Origin: Salinivibrio sp. ES.052 | GTDB taxonomy: Bacteria > Pseudomonadota > Gammaproteobacteria > Enterobacterales > Vibrionaceae | NCBI RefSeq assembly: GCF_900141775.1 | Contig: NZ_FSRI01000001.1 | Coordinates: 1,644,251-1,708,250 of the forward strand | Length of the DNA: 64,000 nt | Reading direction: 5' to 3' | In this document: positions 19,556 through 30,040 of the stretch, piece by piece | Position numbering within the stretch: the stretch's first letter is position 1 | How the letters are laid out: each line of letters starts with the position of its first letter | Program-made: the position numbers and the translations under genes | Notes under the pieces: model-generated | Told to the model about the DNA's origin: nothing | Database searches by the model: none | What the model saw: only the letters and a program-made list of their open reading frames with translations

Positions 19556-20604
19556 CCAAGTAAACTGAGTTGGGGGGCATTATCGTCCCCCAAACCGACG
19601 GATAAACCGATCAAGCGGATACCTCGCCCTTCACCGCGATAAAAGGCTTCGTGTAACAAGGTATCGAACAACGCCCTATCCAAGGACTCACACCGATGTG
19701 CGACCGTGGTGGTTTGAAAGTCGTTAAATTTAATCTTGATCCCTTGCCGGCAGATACGGCCATTTGCATCGGCTTTCTCTAATCGAATCAATAACTCATC
19801 GTATAAACGCTCAATCCAAGGTAAACAGTTGTCAAGCTGATCAATGTCTTCGGAGAGTGTGCGCTCAACCCCAACGGATTTACGAATACGTTCGACTTCC
19901 ACCTCTCTCCTATCGATGCCATGAGCGCGCTGCCATAATACCGCCCCAAATTTGCCGAATCGTTGGATCAGCGTTGATTGCTCTGAGGTTTGGATATCAT
20001 GACAGGTAAAAAGGTTACATTCGTGAAGTTTAGTCAAGGTGACTCTCCCCACACCAGGAATAGACTGTAAAGGAAGATCACGAACAAAATCATCGACCTG
20101 ATCAGGCGATACCACACAAATCCCATCCGGCTTATTTTTATCAGACGCCACTTTTGCCACAAATTTGACCGGCGCAACTCCCGCTGATGCAGTTAACCCC
20201 AACTCCGCCTGAATATCTTTCCGGATCGCGTCTGCCATGAGCGTTGCCGAGTTGTGATAACGCTCAGTATGGGTGACATCGAGGTAAGCTTCGTCCAAGG
20301 AAAGGGGCTCAATGATATCGGTATAGCGATGAAAAATAGCATGTAATTGCTGTGATACTCGGCGGTATTTAGCCATATCACCACGCATGACCGTCAAACC
20401 AGGACATAGCTTAAGTGCTTGGGCCGTCGCCATTGCCGATCGGATCCCAAACCGTCTGGCAGGGTAGTTACAGGTCGCAATAACACCGCGACCATCAGCG
20501 GAGCCGCCAATAGCTAAGGGGATCGCTTGTAAGGCCGGATTATCCCGCATTTCTACGGCAGCATAAAAGCAATCCATATCAATATGGATAATTTTTTTGC
20601 TCAT
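19552..20604 (-). CDS. dinB: DNA polymerase IV
   Basis: Y-family translesion polymerase, error-prone copying past damaged bases. The 350-residue protein (E. coli 351) has the catalytic acidic residues in HIDMDCFYAAVE (Asp9) and SLDEAYLDVT (Asp104, Glu105), the helix-hairpin-helix PGVGRVT and little-finger domain. The start chosen has AAAGG upstream; an extension of ten residues is possible but unlikely. No LexA box (CTGT-N8-ACAG) was found upstream, so SOS control is not evident. No clamp-binding consensus beyond the C-terminal QLSLLG was checked, but QLSLL fits the beta-clamp motif. Confidence 0.96.
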   Translation of the reverse strand: MSKKIIHIDMDCFYAAVEMRDNPALQAIPLAIGGSADGRGVIATCNYPARRFGIRSAMATAQALKLCPGLTVMRGDMAKYRRVSQQLHAIFHRYTDIIEPLSLDEAYLDVTHTERYHNSATLMADAIRKDIQAELGLTASAGVAPVKFVAKVASDKNKPDGICVVSPDQVDDFVRDLPLQSIPGVGRVTLTKLHECNLFTCHDIQTSEQSTLIQRFGKFGAVLWQRAHGIDRREVEVERIRKSVGVERTLSEDIDQLDNCLPWIERLYDELLIRLEKADANGRICRQGIKIKFNDFQTTTVAHRCESLDRALFDTLLHEAFYRGEGRGIRLIGLSVGLGDDNAPQLSLLG

Positions 20605-20688
20605 TACCCGGCCTTTCTCATAAGACATCATCACTGGACGTTTATGGTCGTCCGCAGGCGTAACTCTCCTAGATGGAGAATACCTGTG

Positions 20689-20910
20689 CTAGATAATTTG
20701 GTTTTTCTTCCACTCACGCGTTTTTTCTGCGCGCGCTTCACGTTTTTTTCGTGCATCACACGGTTCAGGGCAATCACACTCTTTTTCGATACCGATAGCC
20801 CCTAACCCACCACAGCTACCACTAATGGTTTTTTGCTGTACGATGTAGCCGATTGACATACCTGCAATAACAAGAATGAAGACGGCGAAGGTGATAAGAA
20901 AGACTGACAT
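20689..20910 (-). CDS. nqrM: Na+-NQR maturation protein NqrM
   Basis: Small membrane protein required for building the iron centre of Na+-NQR held by NqrD and NqrE. The 73-residue product has one N-terminal membrane segment (about residues 2-24) and the family cysteines Cys33, Cys45, Cys47 and Cys51 in SGSCGGLGAIG and CDCPEPC. The C-terminal third is strongly charged. AGGTGAG precedes the ATG. It lies just downstream of apbE and the nqr operon, its usual place in vibrios. Confidence 0.93.
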   Translation of the reverse strand: MSVFLITFAVFILVIAGMSIGYIVQQKTISGSCGGLGAIGIEKECDCPEPCDARKKREARAEKTREWKKNQII

Positions 20911-20934
20911 AATTGCTCACCTATTATTGGGTAG

Positions 20935-20975
20935 TCACACGCAAGCACCCGTTGGGCGCTTGGTGCTAGTGACAC
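20935..20975 (-). repeat. Hairpin between apbE and nqrM
   Basis: Plus-strand bases CAAGCACCC GTT GGGCGCTTG form a stem with one mismatch, enclosed by a further GTCAC / GTGAC pair. There is no U-run after it on the minus strand, so it is more likely an mRNA-stabilising or processing structure than a full terminator. Confidence 0.55.
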
Positions 20976-21012
20976 GCTTAATGCGAGTTTATACGTCAAT
21001 GCTGGTTCAGCA

Positions 21013-22029
21013 CTAACGCTTTAAAAAGGGTTTAAATGCCTCAGAAGCGATTTCTTCAAACCCATCGTCGGTTTTAATCACCATGAAAGCAGGAATATTA
21101 GCCTGATGGGCTAGCTCCATCGCTTTTTCTGGCCCAAGCACCATAAAGCCTGTGGCTAACCCGTCCGCCGTCATACAAGACGGATCTAATACCGTGACGG
21201 ATACCAAGTGATGGTTTATCGGGCGTCCTGTATCAGGGTCAATGATGTGCGAATACCGCACCCCGTCATGCTCAAAGTAATTACGATAATCCCCAGAGGT
21301 CGCGACCGCCATATCACCCGGCTCAATGATCTCTTGCACCGATTGTGTCCCTGCGCTCGGTTTTTCGATGGCAATACGCCATGGGACTTGGTCTTGATTG
21401 ACACCCTTTAATTGTAACTCACCACCAATCTCAACCAAATAGTTATTCAGGCCTAAGCTGCCAAGATAGTTCGCGACAACATCTACGCCGTACCCTTTCG
21501 CGATGGTCGACAAGTCGACATACAGATCCGGGTTGGTTTTGGTCAACGTGTTACCTTCCAACCGTAGATGTTCCAAGCCAGTCATCGTCATACGTGATGC
21601 GATGTCTTGATCAGTAGGAATACTCTCCGGTCGTTTTTCGGGCCCAAAACTCCAAAGATTAACCAAAGGACCCACCGTGACATCTAGTGCACCTTGAGTG
21701 AACGTATTGAGCCGAATCGCTTCTTTGACAACCGTCGCAGTGGCGGAAGATACGGTGACCGCAGAATCAGCCTGATGCTGGTTAAATTGGCTTAACTCAG
21801 AGTCATCACGATACGTCGACATCTGGTCGTTGACGGTTTCTAAGCGCTTGTCGATGTCGGCTTGAATAACATCTGGCGAGGGAGAGGACTCCGTGGCGAT
21901 ATACTTGATCGAATAATAGGTCCCCATCGTCTCGCCCGTTAGGTGCACGAGCTCAGGGGAACGTTCACAGCCGCCAAGGCCAACAACCACGGCAATCACT
22001 GTTGCACAGCGTAACCAAAACTTCTTCAT
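21013..22029 (-). CDS. apbE: FAD:protein FMN transferase ApbE (lipoprotein)
   Basis: Periplasm-facing enzyme that transfers FMN from FAD to a threonine of target flavoproteins, here NqrB and NqrC. The 338-residue form starts at an ATG with AAGGA seven bases upstream and has a signal with lipobox ending at Cys21 (GLGGC). Family motifs are GETMGTYYSIKY, VDLSTIAKGYGVD, EIGGELQLKG, YSHIIDPDTGRP and TADGLATGFMVLG. It lies between nqrF and nqrM on the same strand, matching its role in Nqr assembly. An intrinsic terminator separates it from nqrF, so part of its expression may come from read-through. Confidence 0.96.
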   Translation of the reverse strand: MKKFWLRCATVIAVVVGLGGCERSPELVHLTGETMGTYYSIKYIATESSPSPDVIQADIDKRLETVNDQMSTYRDDSELSQFNQHQADSAVTVSSATATVVKEAIRLNTFTQGALDVTVGPLVNLWSFGPEKRPESIPTDQDIASRMTMTGLEHLRLEGNTLTKTNPDLYVDLSTIAKGYGVDVVANYLGSLGLNNYLVEIGGELQLKGVNQDQVPWRIAIEKPSAGTQSVQEIIEPGDMAVATSGDYRNYFEHDGVRYSHIIDPDTGRPINHHLVSVTVLDPSCMTADGLATGFMVLGPEKAMELAHQANIPAFMVIKTDDGFEEIASEAFKPFLKR

Positions 22030-22060
22030 AGTGGTGTCCTTCGACATCGGATTAATACGT

Positions 22061-22088
22061 AAAATGGCTGGCCCTGAGGCCAGCCATT
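22061..22088 (-). terminator. Terminator between nqrF and apbE
   Basis: Eleven-base-pair stem AATGGCTGGCC / GGCCAGCCATT with a four-base loop; on the minus strand it ends in TTTT. It would end or attenuate nqr operon transcripts before apbE. Confidence 0.8.
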
Positions 22089-22113
22089 AAAAGGTAAAAC
22101 AGATAACCAGTGT

Positions 22114-23337
22114 TTATCCGCCGAAATCATCCAGCAAGATATTTTCGTCTTCAACACCCAAGTCTTTCAGCAGACCAATCACGGCTGCGTTCATCATTGG
22201 TGGCCCACACATGTAGTATTCACAGTCTTCCGGCGCTTCATGATCTTTCAAATAGTTTTCATACAGCACGTTGTGAATAAAGCCGGTGTCGCCTTCCCAG
22301 TTATCTTCGGGTAATGGGTCTGATAGCGCACAATACCAATTGAAGTTATCGTTTTGCTCTTGAAGCATATCGAAGTCTTCAACATAGAACATTTCACGCT
22401 TAGAGCGCGCCCCATACCAGAAAGTAATTTTACGATCGGTGTTCAGGCGCTTAAGCTGGTCAAAGATATGTGAGCGCATCGGTGCCATACCGGCACCACC
22501 GCCAACAAATACCATCTCCGCATCGGTATCTTTGGCAAAGAACTCACCAAACGGACCAGAGATCGTACACTTGTCACCCGGTTTTAGTGACCAAATATAA
22601 GACGACATTTGGCCAGGCGGTACGTCTGGATTACGTGGTGGTGGCGTCGCTACCCGTACGTTAAGCATGATAATACCCTCTTCTTCCGGGTAGTTAGCCA
22701 TAGAGTACGCACGAATAATGTCTTCATCGACCTTCGACTCGTAACGGAAAAGATTAAACTTCTCCCAGTCTTCTCGATATTCCTCAGGGATATCGAAATC
22801 CGAATATTTGATGTGATGCGCTGGCGCTTCAATTTGAATGTAGCCACCCGCTCGGAATGGGACAGATTCACCATCTGGGATACGCAGTTTCAACTCTTTG
22901 ATAAAAGTGGCTTTATTATCGTTAGAGATAACTTCGCAATCCCACTTCTTCACACCAAAAATTTCTTCAGGAAGCTCAATTTTCATGTCTTGCTTAACCG
23001 CAACCTGACATGACAGACGCTCACCCTCGCGGGCTTCACCTTTGGTAATGTGATCAAGTTCGGTTGGGAGGATATCACCACCACCGTCTTTAATTTTCAC
23101 GCGACATTGTCCGCATGAACCACCGCCACCACAGGCAGAAGAAACAAATACACCCGCACCAGCCAGTGCACCAAGCAGCTTGCCGCCTGGTTGAGTCACG
23201 ATCGCTTTTTCAGGATCGTCATTGATATCAATTGTGACGTCTCCGGTTGGTACCAGCTTGGATTTGGCAAATAAAATTACCAGAACCAATGCCAGCACAA
23301 TCAGAGTAAACATCACTACACCAAGAATAATGTCCAT
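22114..23337 (-). CDS. nqrF: Na+-NQR subunit F (NADH dehydrogenase, FAD and 2Fe-2S)
   Basis: Entry point for electrons: oxidises NADH with FAD and passes electrons to a 2Fe-2S cluster. The 407-residue protein has an N-terminal membrane helix (residues 1-24), cluster cysteines Cys69, Cys75, Cys78 and Cys110, the FAD-binding [11 protein letters not shown], and an NADH-binding domain starting [17 protein letters not shown]. The final [11 protein letters not shown] is typical. It is the last gene of the operon and ends 25 bases before a terminator. Confidence 0.98.
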   Translation of the reverse strand: MDIILGVVMFTLIVLALVLVILFAKSKLVPTGDVTIDINDDPEKAIVTQPGGKLLGALAGAGVFVSSACGGGGSCGQCRVKIKDGGGDILPTELDHITKGEAREGERLSCQVAVKQDMKIELPEEIFGVKKWDCEVISNDNKATFIKELKLRIPDGESVPFRAGGYIQIEAPAHHIKYSDFDIPEEYREDWEKFNLFRYESKVDEDIIRAYSMANYPEEEGIIMLNVRVATPPPRNPDVPPGQMSSYIWSLKPGDKCTISGPFGEFFAKDTDAEMVFVGGGAGMAPMRSHIFDQLKRLNTDRKITFWYGARSKREMFYVEDFDMLQEQNDNFNWYCALSDPLPEDNWEGDTGFIHNVLYENYLKDHEAPEDCEYYMCGPPMMNAAVIGLLKDLGVEDENILLDDFGG

Positions 23338-23368
23338 TGACTATTCCTTTCCTCGCAGTTTACCCGGT

Positions 23369-23965
23369 TTACAATTGCACACCAGAGAAAGACATAAAGC
23401 CCAACGCCATCAGGCCCACAGAGATGAAGGTGATCCCCAATCCCCGCAGTGCAGGCGGCACATCTGAATACTTCATCTTCTCACGGATCCCCGCAAGGGC
23501 GACGATGGCTAACATCCAGCCCACACCAGAGCCAAAGCCATAAACCACTGACTCAGCGAAGTTGTAATCACGCTGTACCATAAATGATACGCCACCAAAG
23601 ATGGCACAGTTCACTGTGATCAATGGCAGGAAGATACCTAGGGCGTTATAAAGTGGCGGGAAGAATCGATCGAGAACCATCTCCAAAATTTGGACCAAGG
23701 CGGCAATCACACCGATAAAAGTCACAAAGTTTAGAAAGCTTAGATCCACCCCTTTGACTAACGCATCTTCACGTAAGATAAGGTTATAAACCAGGTTGTT
23801 AACCGGTACTGAAATAGTCAATACCACAACGACAGCGACACCGAGACCGAACGCGGTTTTTACTTTCTTAGACACCGCCAAAAAAGTACACATGCCGAGG
23901 AAGAATGCCAGCGCCATGTTCTCAATAAAAATTGAACGCACCAGCAGGCTTAGATAATGTTCCAT
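23369..23965 (-). CDS. nqrE: Na+-NQR subunit E
   Basis: Membrane subunit which, with NqrD, holds an iron centre in the middle of the bilayer. The 198-residue protein has six hydrophobic segments; Cys26 ([11 protein letters not shown]) and Cys120 ([10 protein letters not shown]) are the expected ligands at the expected positions. It is six bases downstream of nqrD. The sequence is related to NqrD by the known internal pseudo-symmetry and to RnfA, but neighbours fix it as NqrE. Confidence 0.98.
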   Translation of the reverse strand: MEHYLSLLVRSIFIENMALAFFLGMCTFLAVSKKVKTAFGLGVAVVVVLTISVPVNNLVYNLILREDALVKGVDLSFLNFVTFIGVIAALVQILEMVLDRFFPPLYNALGIFLPLITVNCAIFGGVSFMVQRDYNFAESVVYGFGSGVGWMLAIVALAGIREKMKYSDVPPALRGLGITFISVGLMALGFMSFSGVQL

Positions 23966-23971
23966 GTGCTG

Positions 23972-24604
23972 TTACTCCTTGGCTTCAACTTGTTCTGGTT
24001 TGAAGGTACGCACAATCCAAATCAAAAAGCCGATAAGGAAGAATGCAGAGGGGGCCAATAGCATCATACCATTAGGCTGATACCAACCACCTTCGCTTAC
24101 CACCGGCAGGATTGATACGCCAAAGACAGAGCCAGAGCCAAGCAGCTCACGGAAGAAAGCGACTGTCATCAGAACGAAACCATAACCCAATGCGTTACCA
24201 ATACCATCCATAAAGGAGGGCAACGGTGATGACTTCATTGCATAGGCTTCTGCGCGTCCCATCACGATGCAGTTAGTGATAATGAGACCGACGAATACCG
24301 ACAACTGCTTAGAAATGTCATAGACAAACGCTTTAAGCGTTTCATCAACCACAATCACTAATGAGGCGATGATCGCCATTTGGACGATGATACGTACACT
24401 ATTAGGAATATGGTTGCGAATCAGCGACACGAAAAAGTTCGACATGGCTGTTACAAACATAACCGCCAGTGTCATAACAAAAGCTGTCTGCATCTGCGTG
24501 GTCACCGCCAGTGCCGAACATACACCGAGAACCTGCAAGGCAATCGGGTTGTTGTCTAGCACCGGTGACAGCAGATTTTTCTTCAGTTCTTTCGCTTCAG
24601 CCAT
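23972..24604 (-). CDS. nqrD: Na+-NQR subunit D
   Basis: Membrane subunit partnering NqrE. The 210-residue protein has six membrane segments with iron-ligand cysteines Cys29 (LGVCSALAV) and Cys112 ([14 protein letters not shown]). The start overlaps the end of nqrC by eight bases, indicating translational coupling. The N-terminal [20 protein letters not shown] is the family's cytoplasmic start. Confidence 0.98.
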   Translation of the reverse strand: MAEAKELKKNLLSPVLDNNPIALQVLGVCSALAVTTQMQTAFVMTLAVMFVTAMSNFFVSLIRNHIPNSVRIIVQMAIIASLVIVVDETLKAFVYDISKQLSVFVGLIITNCIVMGRAEAYAMKSSPLPSFMDGIGNALGYGFVLMTVAFFRELLGSGSVFGVSILPVVSEGGWYQPNGMMLLAPSAFFLIGFLIWIVRTFKPEQVEAKE

Positions 24605-25400
24605 TGCTCAGGCCTCCCTCACGAACTTTTGCTAAGAATGGGCCAAAGCCCAAATCACCTAGCCAGAAGTTAAATTGATTCTGAACACCGTTACTGGTCA
24701 GCGTTGCACCAGAAAGCGCGTCAATACCGTGCTCACTACCTTGAGGTGCGCCACCTTTGACGATTTTGATAGCCGGCTCGCCTTGTTCGTTGAACAGCTT
24801 TTTACCGTCCCACTTCGCGCGCCATTTAGGGTTTTCAACTTCGCCACCCAAGCCTGGGGTTTCCCCTTGCTCATAATAAACGATATCAGCCACCGTATTA
24901 CCGTCCGGTTCAACCGCCACGAAGGCATACATCATGCTCCAAAGACCAGAGCCTTTAACGGGCAAGATAAGCCGTTGAACTTCACCCGAATCGTCTTTCA
25001 CCACGTAGACTTTCGCGACATCAGCACGGCGACCGATATCCGCAATATTCTCATCGCTACTGAGTTTTTTCGACAATTCAGGGTCTTTCGCTGCCGCACG
25101 CTGATCGTAATCAGCAGCCTCATCGACATTGACAGCGTCAGGGCTAATATATTCCCCTTTTTCAAGGCTAACTAAGCGCGTTTCAATGTACTTTTTGTAT
25201 GCATCGTTAATCGCACTCTTACCACCTGCCACTTCGACGCCAGCGACCGAAAGGATGTTTTTTTGTACGTCCAGCTTTGCATTCATTTGCTGCAAAGGAC
25301 GTAACGCCACCGCCGCTCCGGAAACCACGATTGAGCACACCAAGCTCAACGCGATCACAACGATCAGCGTCTTCTTAATACTATCGTTACTACTTGCCAT
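24597..25400 (-). CDS. nqrC: Na+-NQR subunit C (covalent FMN)
   Basis: Periplasm-facing subunit with one N-terminal membrane helix (residues 9-34) that carries a covalent FMN. The flavinylation site is SGAT at residues 230-233, with Thr233 the acceptor for ApbE. The 267-residue length is normal. The start overlaps nqrB by eleven bases. The charged segment around residues 85-125 is the variable part of the family. Confidence 0.98.
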   Translation of the reverse strand: MASSNDSIKKTLIVVIALSLVCSIVVSGAAVALRPLQQMNAKLDVQKNILSVAGVEVAGGKSAINDAYKKYIETRLVSLEKGEYISPDAVNVDEAADYDQRAAAKDPELSKKLSSDENIADIGRRADVAKVYVVKDDSGEVQRLILPVKGSGLWSMMYAFVAVEPDGNTVADIVYYEQGETPGLGGEVENPKWRAKWDGKKLFNEQGEPAIKIVKGGAPQGSEHGIDALSGATLTSNGVQNQFNFWLGDLGFGPFLAKVREGGLSNG

Positions 25401-26631
25401 TACGAGCCAGTCTCCGTTTGATGTTGCCCTGAATCACCAAGTTATCGAACAGAGGCGCAAACAGGTTAGCGAACAGGATCGCCAGCATCATACCTTCTGG
25501 ATATGCTGGGTTTACCACACGAATGATTACTGCCATGGCACCGATCAGTGCGCCATACCACCATTTCGCTTTGTTGGTAAACGCGGCAGATACCGGGTCG
25601 GTAGCCATGAACATCATACCGAAGGCAAAGCCACCCAAGACTAAGTGCCAATAGAATGGCATGCTGAACATTGGGTTTGAGTCTGAGCCAATCAGATTGA
25701 ACAAGGTCGCTGCCGCGGCCATGCCCACAAACGTACCCACAATGATACGCCAAGAGGCGATACGCATGTAGACCAACGCCGCACCACCAATCAAGATGGC
25801 CAGAGTTGAGACTTCACCTATCGATCCAGGGATATTGCCGATAAAGGCGTCCATCCAAGTCATGGTTTTTTCAGTGACGTTATGCATTAACGCCCCTTCA
25901 CCACCACTCGACCATTGACTCAGCGCTGTTGCACCTGAATAACCATCGGCTGCCGTCCACACCAAATCGCCCGAAATCTGAGCAGGATAGGCAAAGAACA
26001 AGAAAGCGCGACCGGCTAACGCAGGATTTAGGAAGTTGCGACCCGTACCGCCGAAGATCTCTTTTGCCACGACCACACCAAAGGTGATACCGAGCGCCGC
26101 CTGCCACAAAGGTAGTGTTGGCGGAACAATAAGGGCAAATAAGATGGAGGTGACGAAAAAGCCTTCGTTGACTTCGTGTTTACGCACAATGCAAAACAGG
26201 ACTTCCCAAAAACCGCCAACAATGAAAACAGTGGCATAAATCGGTAGGAAGTAGGTAGCACCAAGAATTGTCTTGGTTCCCCAGCCTGCAGCCGCTAACG
26301 ACCCAGCAATGGACTCGGTTAACCAATAATGCCAGTTCCCATTAATCACTTGAGCAAGCTGATCGCCTGTGTACAAGTCCATGAGACCCATGACGGCCTG
26401 GTTACCAGTGTTGTACATGCCCCAGAACATGGCTGGGAACACGGCAAACCACACCATAATCATGATGCGTTTCAAATCGATACTGTCACGCACATGCGCA
26501 CCAGCTTTAGTCACCATGCCTGGTGTGTATAAAATGGTCGCAACCGCTTCATACAAGGCAAACCATTTCTCGTGTTTGCCGCCTGGCTCAAAGTGTGGCT
26601 CGATTTGCTCTAAAAAGTTTTTCAGGCTCAT
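25390..26631 (-). CDS. nqrB: Na+-NQR subunit B (covalent FMN, riboflavin, Na+ path)
   Basis: Large membrane subunit that carries covalent FMN and non-covalent riboflavin and forms part of the sodium channel. The 413-residue protein has about ten membrane segments; the flavinylation motif SGAT is at residues 232-235, one residue before the remembered V. cholerae Thr236. The conserved stretch [20 protein letters not shown] is present. It begins three bases after nqrA ends. Confidence 0.98.
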   Translation of the reverse strand: MSLKNFLEQIEPHFEPGGKHEKWFALYEAVATILYTPGMVTKAGAHVRDSIDLKRIMIMVWFAVFPAMFWGMYNTGNQAVMGLMDLYTGDQLAQVINGNWHYWLTESIAGSLAAAGWGTKTILGATYFLPIYATVFIVGGFWEVLFCIVRKHEVNEGFFVTSILFALIVPPTLPLWQAALGITFGVVVAKEIFGGTGRNFLNPALAGRAFLFFAYPAQISGDLVWTAADGYSGATALSQWSSGGEGALMHNVTEKTMTWMDAFIGNIPGSIGEVSTLAILIGGAALVYMRIASWRIIVGTFVGMAAAATLFNLIGSDSNPMFSMPFYWHLVLGGFAFGMMFMATDPVSAAFTNKAKWWYGALIGAMAVIIRVVNPAYPEGMMLAILFANLFAPLFDNLVIQGNIKRRLARNGK

Positions 26632-26634
26632 CTG

Positions 26635-27975
26635 TTACCCTTCCTTCTCAATCTTTTCCAGGCTCTCGCGGAGCATTGGACCAAATTCGTACTTGCCTGG
26701 GCAGACAAACGTACAAAGGGCTAAATCCTCAGGATCCAACTCCAGCGCGCCTAGCTGTTGCATGCTATCCACATCACCAGCACAGATATCACGCAGCAGC
26801 ATTGTCGGCTCGATATCCAGTGGCATCACTCGCTCATAATTACCGATGGGTACCATGGAACGATCACTACCATTGGTCGAGGTGGTCAAATTGAAAAGTT
26901 GGCCTTTAAACAAGTGACCGAGATACGCTCGCGTGACTGAGAAGCGGTTTTTACCTGGTGATAACCAGCCAAAGAGCTCTTTCTCATTGCCTTCACGTAA
27001 TACCGAGACTTGCACATGGAAACGGCCAAGATAAGCATGAGGACCGGACGCTTTGGTGCCAGAAAGTACGGAGCCAGAGATCACTCGGCTTTCACCGGCC
27101 ATCAGCTCGCCATCAATCAGATCATCCAGGTTTGCCCCGAGTTGGCTTCGCAACAAGCGTGGTTTGTTCACCATTGGGCCGGCAATCGACACAACACGAT
27201 CCGTATTGATTTCACCAGTCAAAAAGAGATGACCAAATGCAATCACATCTTGATAGTTTAGGTGCCACACCATTTTCTCCATGCTCGCTGAACGCAAGTG
27301 GTGAATATGAGTACCCACTAAGCCTGCTGGGTGAGGACCAGCAAAAACGTGTTGCTCTACATTCGATTGTTGGCTGTTTGGAAGTTCGACATCGGCTTTA
27401 CAAACAAAGATTTTTTTGTCAGTTAAGCGAGAAACGACGTCAAGACCAGCAATGAATGCCTCTTTTTGCTCGTCAATGATCACCTTTGGATCCGCAGCGA
27501 GCGGATTGGTGTCCATTGCGTTGACAAAAATCGCTTCAGGGACCGCATCAATCGCTGGAGAGCGGCTGAATGGGCGGGTGCGAAGCGCAGTCCACATCCC
27601 CGAATCAACCAATTGGTCTACAACGGCTTGGCGATCTAAAGAGGCCAATTGCGACGCTTCGTACTTGTTGAAGGTAACTTGCTCGTTGCCATCGATTTCA
27701 ATGACGACAGACTGAAGAACACGTTTGGCACCGCGGTTGACTTCAACCACTTTACCAGCTGCGGGCGCAGTAAATTTCACGCCAGGGTTTTTCTTATCTT
27801 CGAAAACCACCTGACCTTTTTTCACTACATCGCCCACTCGCGCATGCATTGTGGGGCGCATTCCAACGTACTCTTCGCCAAGCAAGGCGACTTTCTTGAC
27901 GGCTGGGCCATCACTTATCACCTGAGTAGGAGTCCCAGCGATGGGGATATCCAAACCCTTTTTTATTGTAATCAT
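26635..27975 (-). CDS. nqrA: Na+-NQR subunit A
   Basis: First gene of the operon; soluble subunit on the cytoplasmic side with a ubiquinone-related role. The 446-residue form starts [16 protein letters not shown], the exact family start, though its ribosome binding site is weak; a GTG four codons upstream is possible. Motifs include [23 protein letters not shown] and the C-terminal [17 protein letters not shown]. The 419-base region upstream should contain the nqr promoter. Confidence 0.98.
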   Translation of the reverse strand: MITIKKGLDIPIAGTPTQVISDGPAVKKVALLGEEYVGMRPTMHARVGDVVKKGQVVFEDKKNPGVKFTAPAAGKVVEVNRGAKRVLQSVVIEIDGNEQVTFNKYEASQLASLDRQAVVDQLVDSGMWTALRTRPFSRSPAIDAVPEAIFVNAMDTNPLAADPKVIIDEQKEAFIAGLDVVSRLTDKKIFVCKADVELPNSQQSNVEQHVFAGPHPAGLVGTHIHHLRSASMEKMVWHLNYQDVIAFGHLFLTGEINTDRVVSIAGPMVNKPRLLRSQLGANLDDLIDGELMAGESRVISGSVLSGTKASGPHAYLGRFHVQVSVLREGNEKELFGWLSPGKNRFSVTRAYLGHLFKGQLFNLTTSTNGSDRSMVPIGNYERVMPLDIEPTMLLRDICAGDVDSMQQLGALELDPEDLALCTFVCPGKYEFGPMLRESLEKIEKEG

Positions 27976-28394
27976 ACGCACTTGCACTACATTAACGGGA
28001 AAAAGAATTCTGTTATTGCGCAGTTAAAGACACGACTTTCGACTGAATGGTGGCCTGGGGCGCACCGTCGCAACATCCTGCTAACCATTTAGTTACACAA
28101 AGGTAGCCTAGGTTAGTCTTTAAGCACGATATTCTATCATCAACCCCAGCACGGATTCTATGGGTATTGTCACTAGGGCGTGGCAATTATCCATACCTGT
28201 ACAAACAATGCTCGCTGTAAGCTCACAGTTTTACTGTTGTTTTTTTGCTCTCCACAGGCGACTTTCACCTGACTCAAGCCTTTATCGTGCCCTGTCAGTT
28301 AACACGCACTAACACACGGCTTATCGTATCTTTGTGTAAGAATTTGTTGCCATAACGTGAAAAGTCAATACACCAATAGCCTGACTGTCAGTGA
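27976..28394. other. Intergenic region upstream of nqrA
   Basis: No gene is seen in these 419 bases. By position they must contain the promoter of nqrABCDEF and the 3' end of bolA. I find no clear -35/-10 pair, no good terminator and no recognisable operator; a T-run on the plus strand near 28240 follows only a weak CTGT/ACAG stem. A reading frame crossing from nqrA is an antisense shadow. Confidence 0.5.
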
Positions 28395-28706
28395 CTATTT
28401 TTGTCCGCCCCCTCGACACGCTGGCGAGTCCGGCGCTTGTATCTGCGCTTGCCACTCTTGTGGCGTATAAGTATGGATAGCAAGCGCATGAACCTCACCG
28501 GCAAGCTCATCCGCCAAAGTGGTGTTAATCGCACGATGGCGCTGTATTAAACGCTTGCCATCAAACTCATCCGATACCACAACCACCTTAAAGTGGCTCT
28601 CGGACCCTTCTGGGACATTGTGCATATAGCTTTCGTTGCGGACATCCAAGTGAACTGGCGCAAAAGCGTGCGTCAGTTTTTCTATAATTTGCGTTTGAAT
28701 TTTCAT
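28395..28706 (-). CDS. bolA: BolA family protein
   Basis: Small protein of the BolA family, which works with monothiol glutaredoxins in iron-sulfur trafficking and, in E. coli, influences morphology and stress-related transcription. The 103-residue product has the family core [24 protein letters not shown] and [17 protein letters not shown], with the conserved His in the helix-turn-helix-like part ([14 protein letters not shown]). GGGGAAG precedes the ATG. It is divergent from rlmG. Canonical BolA versus YrbA-type was judged by size and the IHTYTP motif. Confidence 0.92.
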   Translation of the reverse strand: MKIQTQIIEKLTHAFAPVHLDVRNESYMHNVPEGSESHFKVVVVSDEFDGKRLIQRHRAINTTLADELAGEVHALAIHTYTPQEWQAQIQAPDSPACRGGGQK

Positions 28707-28878
28707 GACTTCCCCATCGATTCAGGGCAAGTTGCCCAGATCTTAGTCGTTATCAATAAAATTGCGAATCGAAGTGCCCTCTTGTTCAATGACAAACAGT
28801 TCACCCCGGGTTTAAATTGCAGTTGTTGCTTGAGTGCGACAATATACGCAGTCTGTGACTTACGACGCAAACGCTCCC

Positions 28879-30015
28879 ATGAAAACAGAACTCCCGATCC
28901 TAGGCCGCGAATCAGCCCTAACAGTGCATCGCTATCCGCGCCGAAACAATGAAACCTTACAAGCCTTTGATGCGGCTGATGAGTATTTGATTGAACACGC
29001 CAGCGCTTGGGTATTACGTGCTAATGCACGCATTTTGATCATTAACGATCAATTTGGCGCTCTCAGTTGTTGGGCGAGTCAACAGGGCTTTGACGTCATC
29101 CAAGCCAGTGACTCCATCATTGCGCAACGCGCTACGATTGATAATATTACGCAAAATCAGCTACCTAGTATCACCCAATTAACAAGCATGGATCCCTTTC
29201 CTAGTGGTATTGATGCAGTGATAATGCGCGTGCCTAAAAACAATAAAATGCTGACTTGGCAGCTACAACAGCTTGCCAGCATTACCGACGAAAACACCTT
29301 AGTGCTCGCAGGCGCAAAAGCGAAAGAAATCCATACGTCAACGCTTAATCAGTTTGAACATTGGCTCGGTACCACAACCACGTCGTTAGCGAAGAAAAAA
29401 GCGCGATTGATTTTCTCTACGCCAAACGGCCAGCCATTAAAAACCAATGATCCAATGAGCTATGTGGATGTCCCTGACTTCTCAATGCGCTTAGCCAATT
29501 GGCCCAATGTTTTTTCCGCAAAAAAGCTAGATATTGCGGCTTATCTGATGCTGCCACATATCCCGAGCCATAGTAGCCTCAAGCGCATTGTGGATTTGGG
29601 CTGCGGCAATGGCGTTTTAGCTGTGCAAGCGGCACGTAATAATCCTGAAGCGTTTATTCATGCTATCGATGAAAGCCATATGGCGATCGCGAGTGCCAAC
29701 CGGAACTTGAAGACGCACGGCATTGATCCCGACCGCTTTCTCTGCGAAGCCAGCGATTGCCTTACGGATTTTAAACACCAAGACGTTGACTTGGTACTCT
29801 GTAATCCTCCGTTTCACCAGCAACAAGCCATTACCGATCATATTGCTTGGCAAATGTTTTGTGACGCAAAACGTGTTCTGACCACGAATGGTGCGCTTTT
29901 AGTCATCGGTAATCGCCATCTCGGCTATCATACTAAGCTAAAACGTCTTTTTGGTAATGCCTCTGTCGTTGCGTCAAATAAAAAATTCGTTATTCTCAAG
30001 GCAGTAAACGCCTAA
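28879..30015 (+). CDS. rlmG: 23S rRNA (guanine1835-N2)-methyltransferase RlmG
   Basis: Methylates G1835 of 23S rRNA using S-adenosylmethionine. The 378-residue protein has the two-domain arrangement of RlmG/RsmC: an N-terminal inactive methyltransferase-like half (LIINDQFGALSCW) and a C-terminal catalytic half with IVDLGCGNGVLAVQA and the NPPFHQQ motif that contacts the target base. An upstream extension of 15 codons is open, but the chosen ATG matches family start (RESALTVHRYPR). No strong ribosome binding site is visible for either. Confidence 0.94.
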   Translation: MKTELPILGRESALTVHRYPRRNNETLQAFDAADEYLIEHASAWVLRANARILIINDQFGALSCWASQQGFDVIQASDSIIAQRATIDNITQNQLPSITQLTSMDPFPSGIDAVIMRVPKNNKMLTWQLQQLASITDENTLVLAGAKAKEIHTSTLNQFEHWLGTTTTSLAKKKARLIFSTPNGQPLKTNDPMSYVDVPDFSMRLANWPNVFSAKKLDIAAYLMLPHIPSHSSLKRIVDLGCGNGVLAVQAARNNPEAFIHAIDESHMAIASANRNLKTHGIDPDRFLCEASDCLTDFKHQDVDLVLCNPPFHQQQAITDHIAWQMFCDAKRVLTTNGALLVIGNRHLGYHTKLKRLFGNASVVASNKKFVILKAVNA

Positions 30016-30040
30016 TTTTAAGAAAAGGATGCTGAACCCC

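Noticed and set aside
27649-28092. 147-codon plus-strand frame across the nqrA start
   Set aside because: Mostly antisense to nqrA, no ribosome binding site and no family resemblance.
28190-28260. Possible terminator or small RNA upstream of nqrA on the plus strand
   Set aside because: A run of seven T is present, but the preceding stem is only CTGT/ACAG with a poor context.
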